Part shown: piece by piece, positions 46,591 to 57,503 of the stretch
How positions within the stretch are numbered: position 1 is the stretch's first letter
Layout: each line of letters begins with the position of its first letter
Origin: Ophioderma brevispina
Taxonomy: Eukaryota; Echinodermata; Ophiuroidea; Amphilepidida; Ophiodermatidae
NCBI GenBank assembly: GCA_023653785.1
Contig: JAMKCH010001618.1
Span: forward strand, 27,203 to 91,202
Direction of reading: 5' to 3'
Length of the DNA stretch: 64,000 nt
The notes under the pieces: generated by a model
What the model was told of the DNA's origin: nothing
The model's input: the letters and a program-made list of their open reading frames with translations, nothing else
Database searches by the model: none
Made by a program: the position numbers and the translations under genes

Positions 46591-46822
46591 TTAAACTAAG
46601 AAGATTTCAGTAGCTTCCCACAATGCATTGCTTCCAATGGAAGTTTTTGTACAGGAAGTCATGTGAATCGTTAGAGATGAAGCATTCTTAAAATGCAAGT
46701 TTGTGATCAGTACTGTCAATTTAGCCATGTTTCATCTCTAACGATTCACATCAGTAGCTGTACACAAACCTCCATTGGAAGCAATGCATTGTGGGAAGCT
46801 ACTGAAATCTTCTCTTGTTTAA
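46591..46822. mobile_element. TTAA-flanked MITE (family 3)
   Basis: About 230 bp. Arms of about 80 bp are nearly perfect inverse copies: AGATTTCAGTAGCTTCCCAC on the left and GTGGGAAGCTACTGAAATCT on the right, continuing through CAATGCATTGCTTCCAATGG and TGTGAATCGTTAGAGATGAA. TTAA occurs at 46591-46594 and 46819-46822, immediately outside AC-starting ends. This pattern fits piggyBac-like target choice. Noncoding. Confidence 0.8.
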
Positions 46823-48740
46823 ACTCATGATTTTGTAAGTGTGGTCTTTTTCAGCCAAAATGACAAGATTTTTCTTTTTAATATTTAGGAAACTAATGTG
46901 GAACAAAATGCAATGAAAAGAAATGTAAAGCTTTTTTAGTTAAAAATAAATGTCTTGTACTAGGGCAAAAGTCACTGAAAAGAAACATTTTTTGTTTTTG
47001 TTTCTTTTTCCTGAATTGCACAGTTGTGTGGTGAAAGCACATCATCATTATGAAAAATATGAAGTTTGTTGTGTTGGACAATATGCAGTGGTCCCAGTTA
47101 AGATTTGACCAAGATGGCTTCCATTCTATGGTCAAAAGTCATTTGTTTCCTCATGAATATTTACAAAACAAGGTATAATGAGTACCCCTAAGGATATATC
47201 AATGGAAAAAAATCATTTTAGAATGAGCAGATGAGTGCTTAAGATGGTTGCATATTATGTGATGCCTTCCATTTTATGAAAGATGTCCAGAAATTAAATT
47301 TTATAATGTCATTTGGTGATACCTTTTTTCATGTGTTTGTAATGTATAAAATGGTGTGCAATAAACATATTTTATCATTAATGAAAAGTATTTTGATTTG
47401 TGTATTTAGTACTTGTGTGCCCTTTATATGTTTGGATATTGTACAAGATCATGTCTGGCCATGATTTTGTTACTAAACATTGGTGAATATGTTCACCACA
47501 AACTAATCTCTGTTCTGTAGCAGAGGGGATGGTATATATAGTATAGTCGCTGAAGATGAAATACATGTGCTTTTTTCACCAGACAAGCAGAAGCATCGTA
47601 GAACAACATATTTAAGATGCCCATAAATTCCCCTTGGAAATTTTTTAAACAAGATGGCTGCCAAAACGGCTGCTATTGCATACCATTTTAGCTATAGCTT
47701 GGCTTTTAAGGTAGATATTTTGAAGATTTTAGTGTTTTTGAATGTGTTTTGGGTGTCAAAGAATTAATGATGTGGAAATCGAAATCACAGATGTCTGTCT
47801 TTATGCCAAAATCCAAAATGGCACCATTTCATATAAGTGGCTTTATCTCAGTTTTTGAAGTACATTGGATGATGATTTTAGTGTGCATTGTTTTGTTTTT
47901 TTCAGTAAAGAATTAAGTTTTATATATATATATACATCTAAATCTTCCTTAGTAATAGTATAGGCCTAATAAAGTGCTTGCATTAAGCCCCTGTGCATAT
48001 CATTTTTCAAAATACAGGAAGCCGTATTGGACATCCTGAGACACTTTAACCGTCAGAATTACTTGCTCTTCCCGTAGCATATTCAAAACATTTCTCCCTG
48101 TAATAAAAGTTTCTACATTTACCCCAATATAATTCACCCCTGGGGTTACACTAAGTTATTGTTCTTCCCTTCTATGTTCACATGATTCAGAATTTTGCTT
48201 TATGTTAAAGATACACTGGCTCATTTCCAACCAAATATAAATTTCTTTAATTTGCTCTCAAAAGATTGACTAAGACCTACAAAGAACAAACAAATACATA
48301 AAAACCCTCTATCATACTATCATAGACACAGAAGTCATCTTGTAGAGGGCCAAATTTTAAAGTTGCTTATCTATGAATGAAAAATACCAAAAAGGTCTAT
48401 AGCCCCATTGTTTGACAATGAGGCTTGACCTTTTTTGCTCATCCTATGACCTCCACCAATAATTTGCACCATTCTTTATTCAAAGCTGAGCAACTGGGCT
48501 CCTGTACAACAGAACCTGATCCTTTATTGGTTTTGTAATTTCTAACTTGTGTTATAGCCTCCATTTTTGTGATTAAAAATATTCATTTGATTTTCAATTT
48601 TATTTAAGAAAAAGATTTCTCATGGAAAAAGCACTTTATTTATTATGGAAATCCCCTTGTGCTATATTGAGATCAGACCAGGTGTTGTTTGCTAGATAGA
48701 TTGTGCAAGAGAAGGGTGGGATTCCCCTAGTGCTGTGTTG
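46823..48740. other. AT-rich noncoding stretch
   Basis: TA microsatellite at about 47921-47935. AAGATGGC/AAAATGGC cores at 47110, 47650 and 47816. No gene recognised. Confidence 0.45.
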
Positions 48741-49640
48741 GGGGTGTGCACCTGTTGTTGACAACTAGAGAAATGAATGGGATTCCTCCAAAGAGTCAAC
48801 TTGTTTATGCTTTGAGATCAAAAACATTGCAAAATTAGATAATTCCCCATGATCTTATAAATGTGAAGTGATGCAATGCAGATGATGTAATTTATGTGAA
48901 TTCCAATTGGTCAGCTAGTCCAAGGTTATGTTTATGCATGATGATGTGGTAATGTCTATTTTAAGACTTGGGAACTTTGTGAAACGATTGTATAAAGAAG
49001 AATTTCAAGAGGTTAGATTTGCCAGCAGCCAGAGTAGCAAGTAGCTAGAAGCTATAGCTAGTTTTGATCTGCAATAATTGCAGACCCGTACAGTACATAG
49101 TGCCAGGATTTATTATATTTTCAGTTCCATGTGAGCCATGTGCTATAATTATTCTACTGTCGTCTTTGAAGCCAAAAGTACTGGGAATCAAAATAGGATT
49201 CCAAATTGTGTTCATCTTGGACTGATATACTGTGGAATATTGGTGTCGTCGAGGGACTTATTTAACCTTGTCGTCTTGAACTGCTGGACAAAATTTCAGG
49301 ACTGAAAAGATTCCAATGGAATATTACCTGAGGATTTTTAGTGTTGACTTTGCTTGCTGTTCATTTTGAAGTATTCATGTGAGGTACTATTCCTCGTTGA
49401 ACTGCAACACTTCTTGGGGACATTACTGGACATTCTTGTGGAAACTAAGTATCAATCTATTAAATTGTGTGTAATTTTACTATGTAATGTTGTTTTGGAC
49501 ATACCAAATTCTTGAACCAAACTGATTAAAATCATTAAATCTGTGTTATTATATAAAATTTAGATCATTTGTGCACAAGGCTCACTTATTTGTGTTTGTA
49601 AGGCATTTCTGACCTTTGACGTCCACAAGACGTTATAACA
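48741..49640 (+). promoter_or_regulatory. Promoter-like or solo-LTR-like segment
   Basis: AATTCCAATTGGTCAGC (CCAAT type) near 48899 is followed by GATTGTATAAAGAAG (TATA type) near 48988, then a transcribed-leader-like stretch without long frames. The segment could start at TGTTGTTGACA (48753) and end at GTTATAACA (49640), which would suit a solo LTR with TG..CA ends. I could not find a target duplication, so the LTR reading is weak. Confidence 0.25.
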
Positions 49641-50010
49641 CTTGCAACTCCAAGATTTTAGGCTGTAGGTAGTACAAATTATATACTTCATTAATAAATT
49701 TAAGATTATTGGTTGAAACTCTTATCACGTGATTAAAAATAGTTCAACTATGCGGCGAGAAATCGGCGTCATCAGCAAATAGTACCCCTAAGCCACGCCT
49801 ACCCGTAAATAGTTCATTTTTCAGAAGTACTATTTACGGCTCAGAGGTACTATTTACGGCGCTTAATTCGCGTAACCTACTGCGATCGCGTAGTGCGTCC
49901 GCATTTGCGCGTAGTGGATTGCATTTGGACTACCACATTCATTCACAGAGATACATCGTTTCACGTGAAATTATTGAATGAAAAATGCAAAATTTATTAT
50001 TTTTTTCATT
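49641..50010. other. Noncoding; CACGTGA/TTCACGTGA bracket
   Basis: TATCACGTGATT near 49723 and TTTCACGTGAAA near 49960 bracket 240 bp. Inside, ACTATTTACGG occurs as a close direct pair (49829-49860), together with GC-rich CGCGTA motifs (CTACTGCGATCGCGTAGTGCG is largely palindromic). No gene seen. Confidence 0.4.
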
Positions 50011-50013
50011 GTT

Positions 50014-50067
50014 AAGTGGAAATTTATTAATGAAGTATATAAGTGGAAATTTATTAATGAAGTATAT
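50014..50067 (+). repeat. Perfect 27-bp tandem duplication
   Basis: Two identical, adjacent 27-bp units (50014-50040 and 50041-50067), beginning AAGTGGAAATTTATTAATG. The absence of any difference implies a recent event. It abuts the left arm of the hairpin at 50066-50240. Confidence 0.95.
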
Positions 50068-50240
50068 AAAACAAATATATACTGACTCTATTCGAGTCTC
50101 TGGCTTAAAACTATGGTCCCTCAGTGACTACATTGGTGCTATTTTGCTGAGGGGCGCAGACCCTCAGCAAAATAGCACTAATGTAGTCACCTCGGGACCA
50201 TAGTTTTAACCAGAGAGACATGTCAGTATATATTTGTATA
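50066..50240. repeat. Long hairpin with ~85-bp arms
   Basis: CTATGGTCCCTCAGTGACTA, CATTGGTGCTATTTTGCTGA and GGGG form the left arm. The right arm, beginning CCCTCAGCAAAATAGCACTA, is the inverse with few mismatches and runs to CAGTATATATTTGTATA. Only about six bases separate the arms, so the DNA could extrude a cruciform and any transcript would form near-continuous double-stranded RNA. It may be a MITE or an inverted duplication. Confidence 0.85.
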
Positions 50241-51285
50241 CTATACCTTTTTGGGAACTATGGTTAGACAGATAACACGGTAAAACCAAATATACTTTTC
50301 AACAGATTGGATTGATTTAAAAATTTGACCCCGGTGTAATCTTGTCTAGCATGTGAGCGCACTCCTTGATGCACCATTTGCAGCTCTTAAGAATCACATT
50401 TCAGGGGGGCCCTCTCAGGCTGTCTACAGATTAATCACTCAAACTTTGTGTTCTCGAGATATACTACAAATGTCTGCTAGCTCCTGGGCTATGGACATAA
50501 TGTGCCACAGCCTGTAGCAGTTGCAGATGGAATTCTTGCAGAAATGCTAAGATTGCTGAGATTTTAGATGGTGTGGAAAAAACAATGTAGCAAGTCTGTT
50601 GTTCATAAAACACGTGTAAATTGTAATAGAAATGTTCAATCCTCTCTTACAGAGTTTAAACATGGTCCACTGAAGGTCTGGCAAAATATTACTGAAATGT
50701 GCTGACAAATCTTGTAACTTAGATCCAATGGTTTGCCGAACTTGGGTCTTGTAAGAAAACATCTCGTGTCTGGCCCTCTGCTGACCAAAGATTGTTTAAA
50801 ACCTCTTTATCCTCATCTTGCTTTCCTGTTATATAAATCCTGTGTCAAAAACTATCTTTGAATAAGCAAGAGCTGAGGCAAGTACAGGCTTGTATCTAAT
50901 TAGCCTTTTTAGGCAAGGTTATCGAGGAAGTTCTTTCTCTGCAAGTTTGCTGATTACGTTCATTCCAACACCACTGCCCCACTCTGAATAGTCACTGAGA
51001 CTGCGCTTCTCTCTCTGCACGCTAAATTGTGTCAATGGAGAATGTATTTTGTAAATGTTGACACAATTTGTTTTACTCTAATGAATACTTAGCCAAAAGA
51101 ACTTTCAATAGACGGTTTAACAAGATTCATATATATGCTCTTTTTCTCTCATAAGGCCATGATAATGCATTGCTGAAACGCTTGTAAATTGTTTGCAGAC
51201 GATGTTTCAGCTTGTTTATAACAAATAATATGTGTTTGCATTTTCGGGACAACTAATATGTTCTTGTCACTAATACAAAGTTGTC
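50241..51285. other. Noncoding stretch
   Basis: No gene or repeat end recognised. Confidence 0.4.
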
Positions 51286-51289
51286 CCGA

Positions 51290-51782
51290 AATAACCCACC
51301 CCTGGTTGGGGGGGGGTACTCGCCACCCAAATTGGGTAACGGGGTGCGTCCGCCGGGTAAAATATCGACCCATATTATAGTGACCAATTTTGTTACAATT
51401 ATGCCCCGTTATTATATAGTTGTTCCTCCGAATTTCGCCCATTTCTAAGTTGGCTTTGACATTTTCGCCCATTTTCATAGTAATCTTCACAAAATCAGCC
51501 CATTTTAATAGTACCTTTTCCGAAATCGAAAAGTTACCACTATTCATTGTGATTTTACTGAAATCAAAAAAATTGACCCAATTTCATAGTAAATGGCGAC
51601 CAAAAATTTGAAAATGGACCCATTTATATAGGAGCAATGACCTCAAAAAATGACACATCAATATAGTAGCATAGTGGGGGACAAGGTACCCATTGTTATA
51701 GTAGGGGTGAAAATTGACCCATATCGGCGGCCACATATGTACCTACCCTCTCTCACTGAGTACCCCCCCCCCTGGGAAATAC
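51290..51782 (-). mobile_element. G-run-ended repeat (family 4), copy 1
   Basis: About 490 bp. Ends are CCTGGTTGGGGGGGGGTACTC and GAGTACCCCCCCCCCTGGG, an inverted terminal repeat. Next to the left end is ACCCAAATTGGGTAAC, then GTGCGTCCGCCGGGTAAAAT. The body is made of loosely repeated 30-45-bp units, TTTCGCCCATTTTCATAGTA-type, each ending in ATAGTA. Matches 62925-63405 in the opposite orientation. No frame has a domain. Confidence 0.75.
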
Positions 51783-52380
51783 AAGCACATGCGACGCACC
51801 CAATATTGTATTTGTATCTTTCATCATAAAAAACTGAAAGTTGTGCCTTAAGTTTTGTCCCATGTCCCCAAGGGTCATTTTGTAAACATGACTTATTCAC
51901 AGGTCAGTAAACAGATTTATTCAAAGTTCTTTTGGCTAAATATTTATCATAGAGGTCAACAAATGGTTCAACCATTTTTTGTATACACCTACATTATCCG
52001 TTGCAAAATTTAGAGTTTGTTCATGATACCACCGGCAGAGCCATTGACATTGGACAAGCTTTTATTGTTATATGTTGGACTTAGCCGCTGATTTGTTCTG
52101 TGGACCATTTAGATTCTTATGCATCAGTTACTCAGAATTTGGCGTTTGGTACGATTAAAACTGGTTTCAGTCCTATCTTCACTCTAGGACTGTCAGGTGA
52201 GAAGTTGCTAAGTCCTTGAGCATAAACGACACCCCTTTTCTCCTGCTGTTTGCTTTGTTTTAAGTGGCCTACTAATCATTGTGGAACTGGTTGTGTACCT
52301 AGCTATGTGCTTGGTGATCTTGGTCATCTTCTTACTATTATATTCAAAACATTCCAAAAAGTTAAACAAACGATGATACA
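51783..52380. other. Noncoding stretch
   Basis: Nothing recognised. Confidence 0.4.
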
Positions 52381-52382
52381 AC

Positions 52383-52697
52383 ATGTTTCCATCTCTCTCT
52401 ATCTATAGATGTACGGGTGTGTATTGTTTTAACTTCCACACTGTGAAATCTATACAAATACAAAGAAGGTCCGTTTGTGCTCTTCTGCTGTGTGTGTTCA
52501 CGGCTGAGTACTACCATCACGATGAATTTTCCGATATAAAATGCGAATTGTCTCACGATGTACTGAAATTTGACGAAATAATATATATTCATAGACAATC
52601 TGACGCAGGCAAGGATGGTCAGAATGATCAGCTATTACGGGGGCTTTCAACCTATAACCACCCAATTCTTGTGTACGTCGTATCACGCTTGGAGTAA
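52383..52697 (+). CDS. Unrecognised 104-codon ORF
   Basis: The frame starts at an ATG and ends in TAA/TAG-type stop context. It contains a hydrophobic patch (VCALLLCVFTAEYY) followed by a polar, acidic stretch (HHDEFSDIKCELSHDVLKFDE). The composition looks more protein-like than most frames in the window, with a possible signal-peptide-like core internal to the ORF. No homologous family comes to mind, no splice sites were confirmed, and the opposite strand is also partly open. It may be chance. Confidence 0.2.
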   Translation: MFPSLSIYRCTGVYCFNFHTVKSIQIQRRSVCALLLCVFTAEYYHHDEFSDIKCELSHDVLKFDEIIYIHRQSDAGKDGQNDQLLRGLSTYNHPILVYVVSRLE

Positions 52698-53059
52698 TTC
52701 AAAATCCACGCTCAATCTGCACATTTGGTGAATTCAAGGGACCTTTTCCTCCACTATGGCACCATGAGTGTTGGAAATTAGATGTGCAACACAGGCATAG
52801 AAGTAATTATAGTCCGCCGTACAATGGTAAAGAATATGGCACTCGATTCAGTTGCACGCAACATTAGTTTCATGGCGTTATTCCGTTGTCGTCTATGGAG
52901 CCCGGACTGTGGCTCCCGGCGGACTCAATTACTTTGATACCAGATTAGTGTATATGCTCGATATAACGTAACTGTTTTTGTGTATTTGTTCGTTCGTTCG
53001 TGCGTACAAGTCCAAAATCACAGTGAGCTCCTTCTTTAACCACTGATATGGTTTGTTTC

Positions 53060-54762
53060 ATCATCCAGGTTGATCAGGCCTGGCATTCCTCTCGTTGGGA
53101 CTTGTAGACCTCACAGACAGTCATCTATAATGTGGTTAATGGTTTGTAACTCTCCACAATCGCAGTTTAGTTTGGTGAAAGTTCTCCTCCGATCTTGTGA
53201 AGGGTAGTTCTTGTACGACCAACGCCAGTTCTGAGTCGTGAGGTTGACCCAGCTTTCCGACAGGGCACAGCCTTTGGGCTTGCTAGATGGGCTTGCCACA
53301 ACTTCTTTAGGTTAAAAGTAGAGGATGACCATTGCCATACCATCTGTCAATTGATTCCATGATGATCGATAGGATACTGTGAACCGCAGTGTCATGGATT
53401 GGGTAGCAAAGTGATTCGTGGATTCTCTGATCCTCAAAGGGTTTGGTGGGGGAATGAGGCTTCCAGGTTCATCCACATTTCTTGGCGAGCTATGGTCGTC
53501 TGAAAGCCTCCTAAGGTTTGCAGGAGCTATGCCAGACCGAATTGGAAGATATTCTACAGGCGGTGCAAAAGGCAACCACTAACCAATTCATTGCGTAATC
53601 ATTCGAACGCATCAATCTTGTGGCATGTACCTGTGACTCCATACGGTGCAGCGTATCAGCAGTGGAGTATGCCCAGGCAATGTCCAAAAGATGCACCCTC
53701 CATTTCCTGCGGCCTTCTGAGGAGGTTGACACGAGACTGCGTCTTTGCACGACTGCCTTGGTGTGTGATTGAAAGTCAGGCTGCGGTCCATTGTGATGCC
53801 AAGGTACTCTCGGTGTTTGGGTCAGTGACCGTTTTCTCCATCTAAGTGATGTTAAGTTCTCTTTTTGCGCATCGATTCGGGAAGGTGGAAAACAGTGCTG
53901 ACGGTCTTGGGTTTTGCTGAGTTTTCAAGTGGCATCGGTGGAAGAATTGGCTTACAAGTTGTGATTATGTCTTTCTGCCACTTTCTCAGAGGCCAAATGA
54001 ATCAGAAGATTCCAAGTGCCGTGTCGTCTGCATAGGCGTACGCCGGACAATCTCCCTTTGGCATATCTAGGACATAGATGTTGAAGAGCCTGGGTGCCAG
54101 GACAGCCCTTTCCGAATTTTGCGCTTTCTACTGCGTTGGCCCAGTGTGATTCTCCAGGACGAAAGATCTGTCTGGATGAGCGCAAATGAACATTGAAAGC
54201 TTGACATATGGAAGATTTTTGTAGCTTTAGGTTGAGACCTCGATGCCAGACTGTGTACGCAGCAGTTAGGTCTATGAAATAAGCTCCACACTTCTGTCTG
54301 TCTTCGTTTTCTGGAAGGCTGTCTCGTGTATTAACCTAGCTTGTTTTGCTATCTGATCATTGTTGATTTACCAGCTTCGAAATCCAGCTGGGTGCGGGGT
54401 AAATTTGCCTCGACCGTATCATTGATCCTGCCAGTCTCAGTCGGCTCAACAAGCAGCTTATAGATGTGAGATAGTACGAATGGGGTCTGTAACTCTTGGG
54501 CTCATTTGCTGGTGTCTTGGGCTTCAGGATTGCCCAATGACCTTTAGGTCTTCCATCTGAGGAATAGTTGACGTTCCCATGCAATAGAAAAGGAAGAGTT
54601 GGAAGGCCATCGCACAGCTTCGGGGGCCATATTCTTCAAGAATTCTTTATGGATGTTGTCATTGCCAGGACTTTCCCATTCTGAGAATTTAATTGCTTCG
54701 TGATCTCAATCGTAGGTGTCGTTGGGTACCATGGGGCTTGACGTGTGGGAGGTTTGTAGAAG
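53060..54762 (-). pseudogene. Jockey-like LINE reverse transcriptase (5'-truncated)
   Basis: Reads right to left. Near 54690, SPGNDNIHKEFLKNMAPEAV matches the segment that opens LINE RT domains. Near 54500, ILKPKTPANEPKSYRP matches the K-x-x-x-P-x-x-x-x-S-Y-R-P motif. An intact catalytic box, AYADD, lies within DMPKGDCPAYAYADDTA at 54018-54066. LGITMDRSLTF near 53795 matches the LGVxLDxxLxF thumb-region motif. At the end is a C-D-C-G...H...C pattern (53111-53175), a C-terminal Cys/His motif of the Jockey/CR1 kind. The blocks are in different frames. No endonuclease domain is present, so the copy is 5'-truncated, as is usual for LINEs. It ends a few bases from the GPCR-like frame upstream. Confidence 0.85.
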
Positions 54763-54767
54763 TCTGT

Positions 54768-55414
54768 TTAATCTCGGCATACAGCACGAGAATGGGCATT
54801 ATAAAAAGCAATCACCCACGCATACACTGACGGATTTACGTTAACAACGTTGCTCTGTACAAGATTGCATAGGATATGATAGGCATCCAGTAAAAATTCT
54901 GTTAACACAATTCCAGCATCTGGAAGCCGTATGCGGAATTTCTTCCTTTTCAAGTTTGTTTTCACCGGACCCTTAATTCTGTATTTTGTGCATTTGAAAA
55001 TTAGTATGTAAATTATAATAATGATAGTGCGAAGCAAGTCGGTTGATCCGATAAAAATATTATTGGAAATAGGTCTGCCATCTTTTTTACCCATATTTGT
55101 AAGCTGAAAATGGTAAAGAACGATCCCTTTGTGAGTACTTTCTGAGAAATCCCAGTCTCAATATAACTCCCTGCAACAAATGTACGGAATTTCAATGCTT
55201 CGATTTCCAGTAGACGTGGTGTGCTAAACCGGTCGGTGTCCATCGAAAACAACACAAACTCTGAAACAAAAAATATAGAAAATGTTCCTGGACCAGCGAC
55301 TGGTACCACACTCAGAATCAGACCAATAGACCAAATTATCGGCCAAGTATACCTTGTTTTCTTTGTCTTAAACGTCTTTTGCCTAGGAGGGTATTTTACC
55401 CGTTGCATTGTCAA
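54768..55414 (-). pseudogene. Class A GPCR-like coding fragment with frameshift
   Basis: Two overlapping minus frames (55414-55013 and 55094-54768) together resemble the second half of a rhodopsin-type receptor. First frame: QRVKYPPRQKTF resembles intracellular loop 2, then WPIIWSIGLILSVVPVAGP resembles TM4 with its Trp. Second frame: DLLRTIIIIIYILIFKC resembles TM5, FLLDAYHILCNLV resembles TM6, and NVNPSVYAWVIAFYN carries the NPxxY motif of TM7. One shift near 55060-55090 separates TM4 from TM5. CAG at about 55416 could be a splice acceptor, with TM1-3 encoded further upstream. No TM1-3 or DRY was located. It is a pseudogene, or a gene with a sequencing error. Ligand unknown. Confidence 0.5.
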
Positions 55415-56170
55415 AACTGATTAATTTTACCAAAATATAGATACTTCACTTGAGAGCACTGACAAGTATGGTTGCCTAATGTGCAAATTGGTAGTTTTTG
55501 AATCAAGAATTCCATTATCCAGTTATTGGCGGCTAATTTGCTTTCGCAACCACCTTGAATTTCACGTCATTCTTCATTATAACGTCTTATCGCCGGCTTG
55601 TGAGCGGCGTAGTGGAATAAAAGTTGTCACAGTACTCATGTTTGTAAAAGAAGAATTTGCATTAAAGGCATTCATTAGTTTGCATCATTTGATGCCACTG
55701 ACTGTGACTGGTTCAATGATACAAAGAGGAAAAATTAACCTAAACATATCAGCAAAATACCCTAAGTGTGTATTTTTCCTTGAAGTAGCAGAAGACTTCA
55801 TGTTTCTGTTTATTGCTTTTTAAATATGTATTTTTCTTTGTTATAACAGCTCCCCAAGGGTATAATCTCACTGCAAAATATGGCAAAAAATAAAAAAACT
55901 TTTTATTTTTCATCAAGAATACAGCAAAAACGATATAATAAATACTTATGTAAATAATGCAGTACAGTGAAAAAACTTTTCAATATTAATCAAAAATAGT
56001 TTGCATACAAATGTTATAATACATTATAAGTGGAATGTCAAAAGTCTAAACTAGTTGGAAAATATATTTAAATACACAGTAGCGATATCAATAATAATAC
56101 ATACCGTCACCACTGAAAACTAGTATCTTATTTTCACCAAGCTTGGGCAATTAGTATTCTATGATAATAC
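55415..56170. other. Noncoding or upstream intron of the GPCR-like fragment
   Basis: The minus strand near 55640-55690 reads NSSFTNMSTVTTF, like a glycosylated N-terminal tail, but in a short frame only. The 114-codon plus frame over 55479-55823 has no domain. The rest is AT-rich. Confidence 0.3.
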
Positions 56171-56176
56171 TAGTGG

Positions 56177-56746
56177 AAAATACACTGGCACAAAAGTATC
56201 TCGCATGTTTTTCGATCAGTATTGTGCCAATCATACCATTTGAAAGTTTTCGAAATTACATTTTGTTTGCCTAGTCTTTGCTCTTTTCATTTGAAACACC
56301 TCGCTTGTAAAATCGTGCAGAAATGGCTGAGATCGAACGCCCTAGACGCCCAGCCCCAAACCAAAGTTGCAGTTTTTGGATTTTTCAATGGGCATTGCCA
56401 TGTACTGTGGGCACGAACACATGTACCACCATCAATATTGCAGTTGGCTTTCTCGCTCATTTAGTCGGAAAACCTCTTTGTGTATCAATACACACGTATT
56501 ATTGCGTGTAAAACAGTAACCATTGAAAAATAACAAAAACTGCAACTTTTGGTTTGGGGGGTTTGCTGTCTTTCGGCCGCTCTATCTCAGCCATTTTTGC
56601 ACGCTTTTTACAGGGATGTGTTTAACTGAAAAGCAAGAAACGACAATAAATGTAATATTCGAACAATTTCAAAATGGTCTGACTTTTGCCCATATCTGAT
56701 CGAAAAACATGCCGAGAGACGTTTGTGCCCGGTGTAGATTTAAAAT
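56177..56746. mobile_element. TA-flanked foldback element
   Basis: Ends CACTGGCACAAAAGTATCTC (left) and GAGACGTTTGTGCCCGGTG (right) are inverted relative to each other and sit next to TA on both sides. Inside them CATGTTTTTCGATCAG and CTGATCGAAAAACATG form the next part of the stem. A second inverted pair includes CAGAAATGGCTGAGATCGAA versus CTATCTCAGCCATTTTTGCA, and the CCCCAAACCAAAGTTGCAGT versus ACTGCAACTTTTGGTTTGGG arms. Length about 570 bp. The TA flank suggests a Tc1/mariner-type target, an inference. Confidence 0.7.
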
Positions 56747-57050
56747 AAAGCAATTAAACGAGAACTTAACCTGTTTGAAGTTTGATCCTTATTTTATGAA
56801 GAAATGGTATGGAGGATAAAATGATAATAGAAACGCTGACGCATGCGCATGTCAAATTTTAAAAGGACAAGAGCTGAGTGGAAAGAATTTTCACCCGCCT
56901 GTAAATAATATAGTCTTGTGTTAATAATAAAACAAAAGAAATGGTTTGGGAGGGAGGGCATTTATTCCTCCACTACCATTTCTTCATAAAATAGGATCAA
57001 ACTTCAAACGGTAAGTTCTCTAGTTTAATCCTACTATTTTATTTCGAAAT
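56741..57050. mobile_element. Second foldback, directly adjoining
   Basis: The left arm AAATAAAGCAATTAAACGAG continues through GTTTGAAGTTTGATCC and ATGAAGAAATGGTA. The right arm is the inverse, ending ...TAATCCTACTATTTTATTT. Arms are about 80 bp with a spacer of about 140 bp. It begins where the preceding foldback ends, so the two may have inserted at a common hotspot or be parts of one composite element. Confidence 0.75.
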
Positions 57051-57234
57051 ACGTGTAGTAACAAAATGAGACTTTAAAGCCACTCTAGTCTCCTTGTTTC
57101 ATTTACCAGTACTTTAACACAATCATGTCAAAGAATCATAATTTTGAAACAAAATTTTCATTAGTTTTATATTGGGTGACAGTCCCATGCAATAAATACT
57201 TGTATACAGTAACATTCACCAGTTTGGCTATATA

Positions 57235-57503
57235 TTAAAGCCCGAAACTCATTTTTTGTATTTTACATTCAGTTCTTAAGTACTTTGGCAGCCAAAGTTT
57301 ATTTTCGTTGTCACTTTCCACAGGCTTATTATACCAGGCCTGAAAAGTTCTCTCTCCAGGCCCATCCGGCTGCTGAAAGATACTCCTAATGGAAACATCT
57401 TTGTTGTTTGGCCGCAGACGTTGCAGCAGACTCGTAGAATGTGCCTTATATATGCTGACATCAATACCAGATGACTCATTACACTTTTTAAACAAACGAG
57501 CAA
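57235..57503 (-). pseudogene. Tyrosine recombinase C-terminus of DIRS element C
   Basis: The minus-strand frame carries NESSGIDVSIYKAHST near 57430-57480, equivalent to the region containing the His of the H-x-x-R pair, though the Arg is displaced. It then carries RTFQAWYNKPV near 57325-57355, which supplies the Tyr nucleophile. Box I with the first Arg is not visible in the following 700 bp, so the recombinase is incomplete or decayed. It lies downstream of RNase H in transcription order, as expected. Confidence 0.75.

Noticed and set aside
48741..49640. Solo LTR of a Gypsy-type element
   Set aside because: TG..CA-like ends can be chosen, but no target duplication, primer-binding site or second LTR was found; recorded only as promoter-like at low confidence.
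55479..55823. 114-codon plus-strand frame
   Set aside because: No domain; it lies antisense to the possible upstream part of the GPCR-like fragment.
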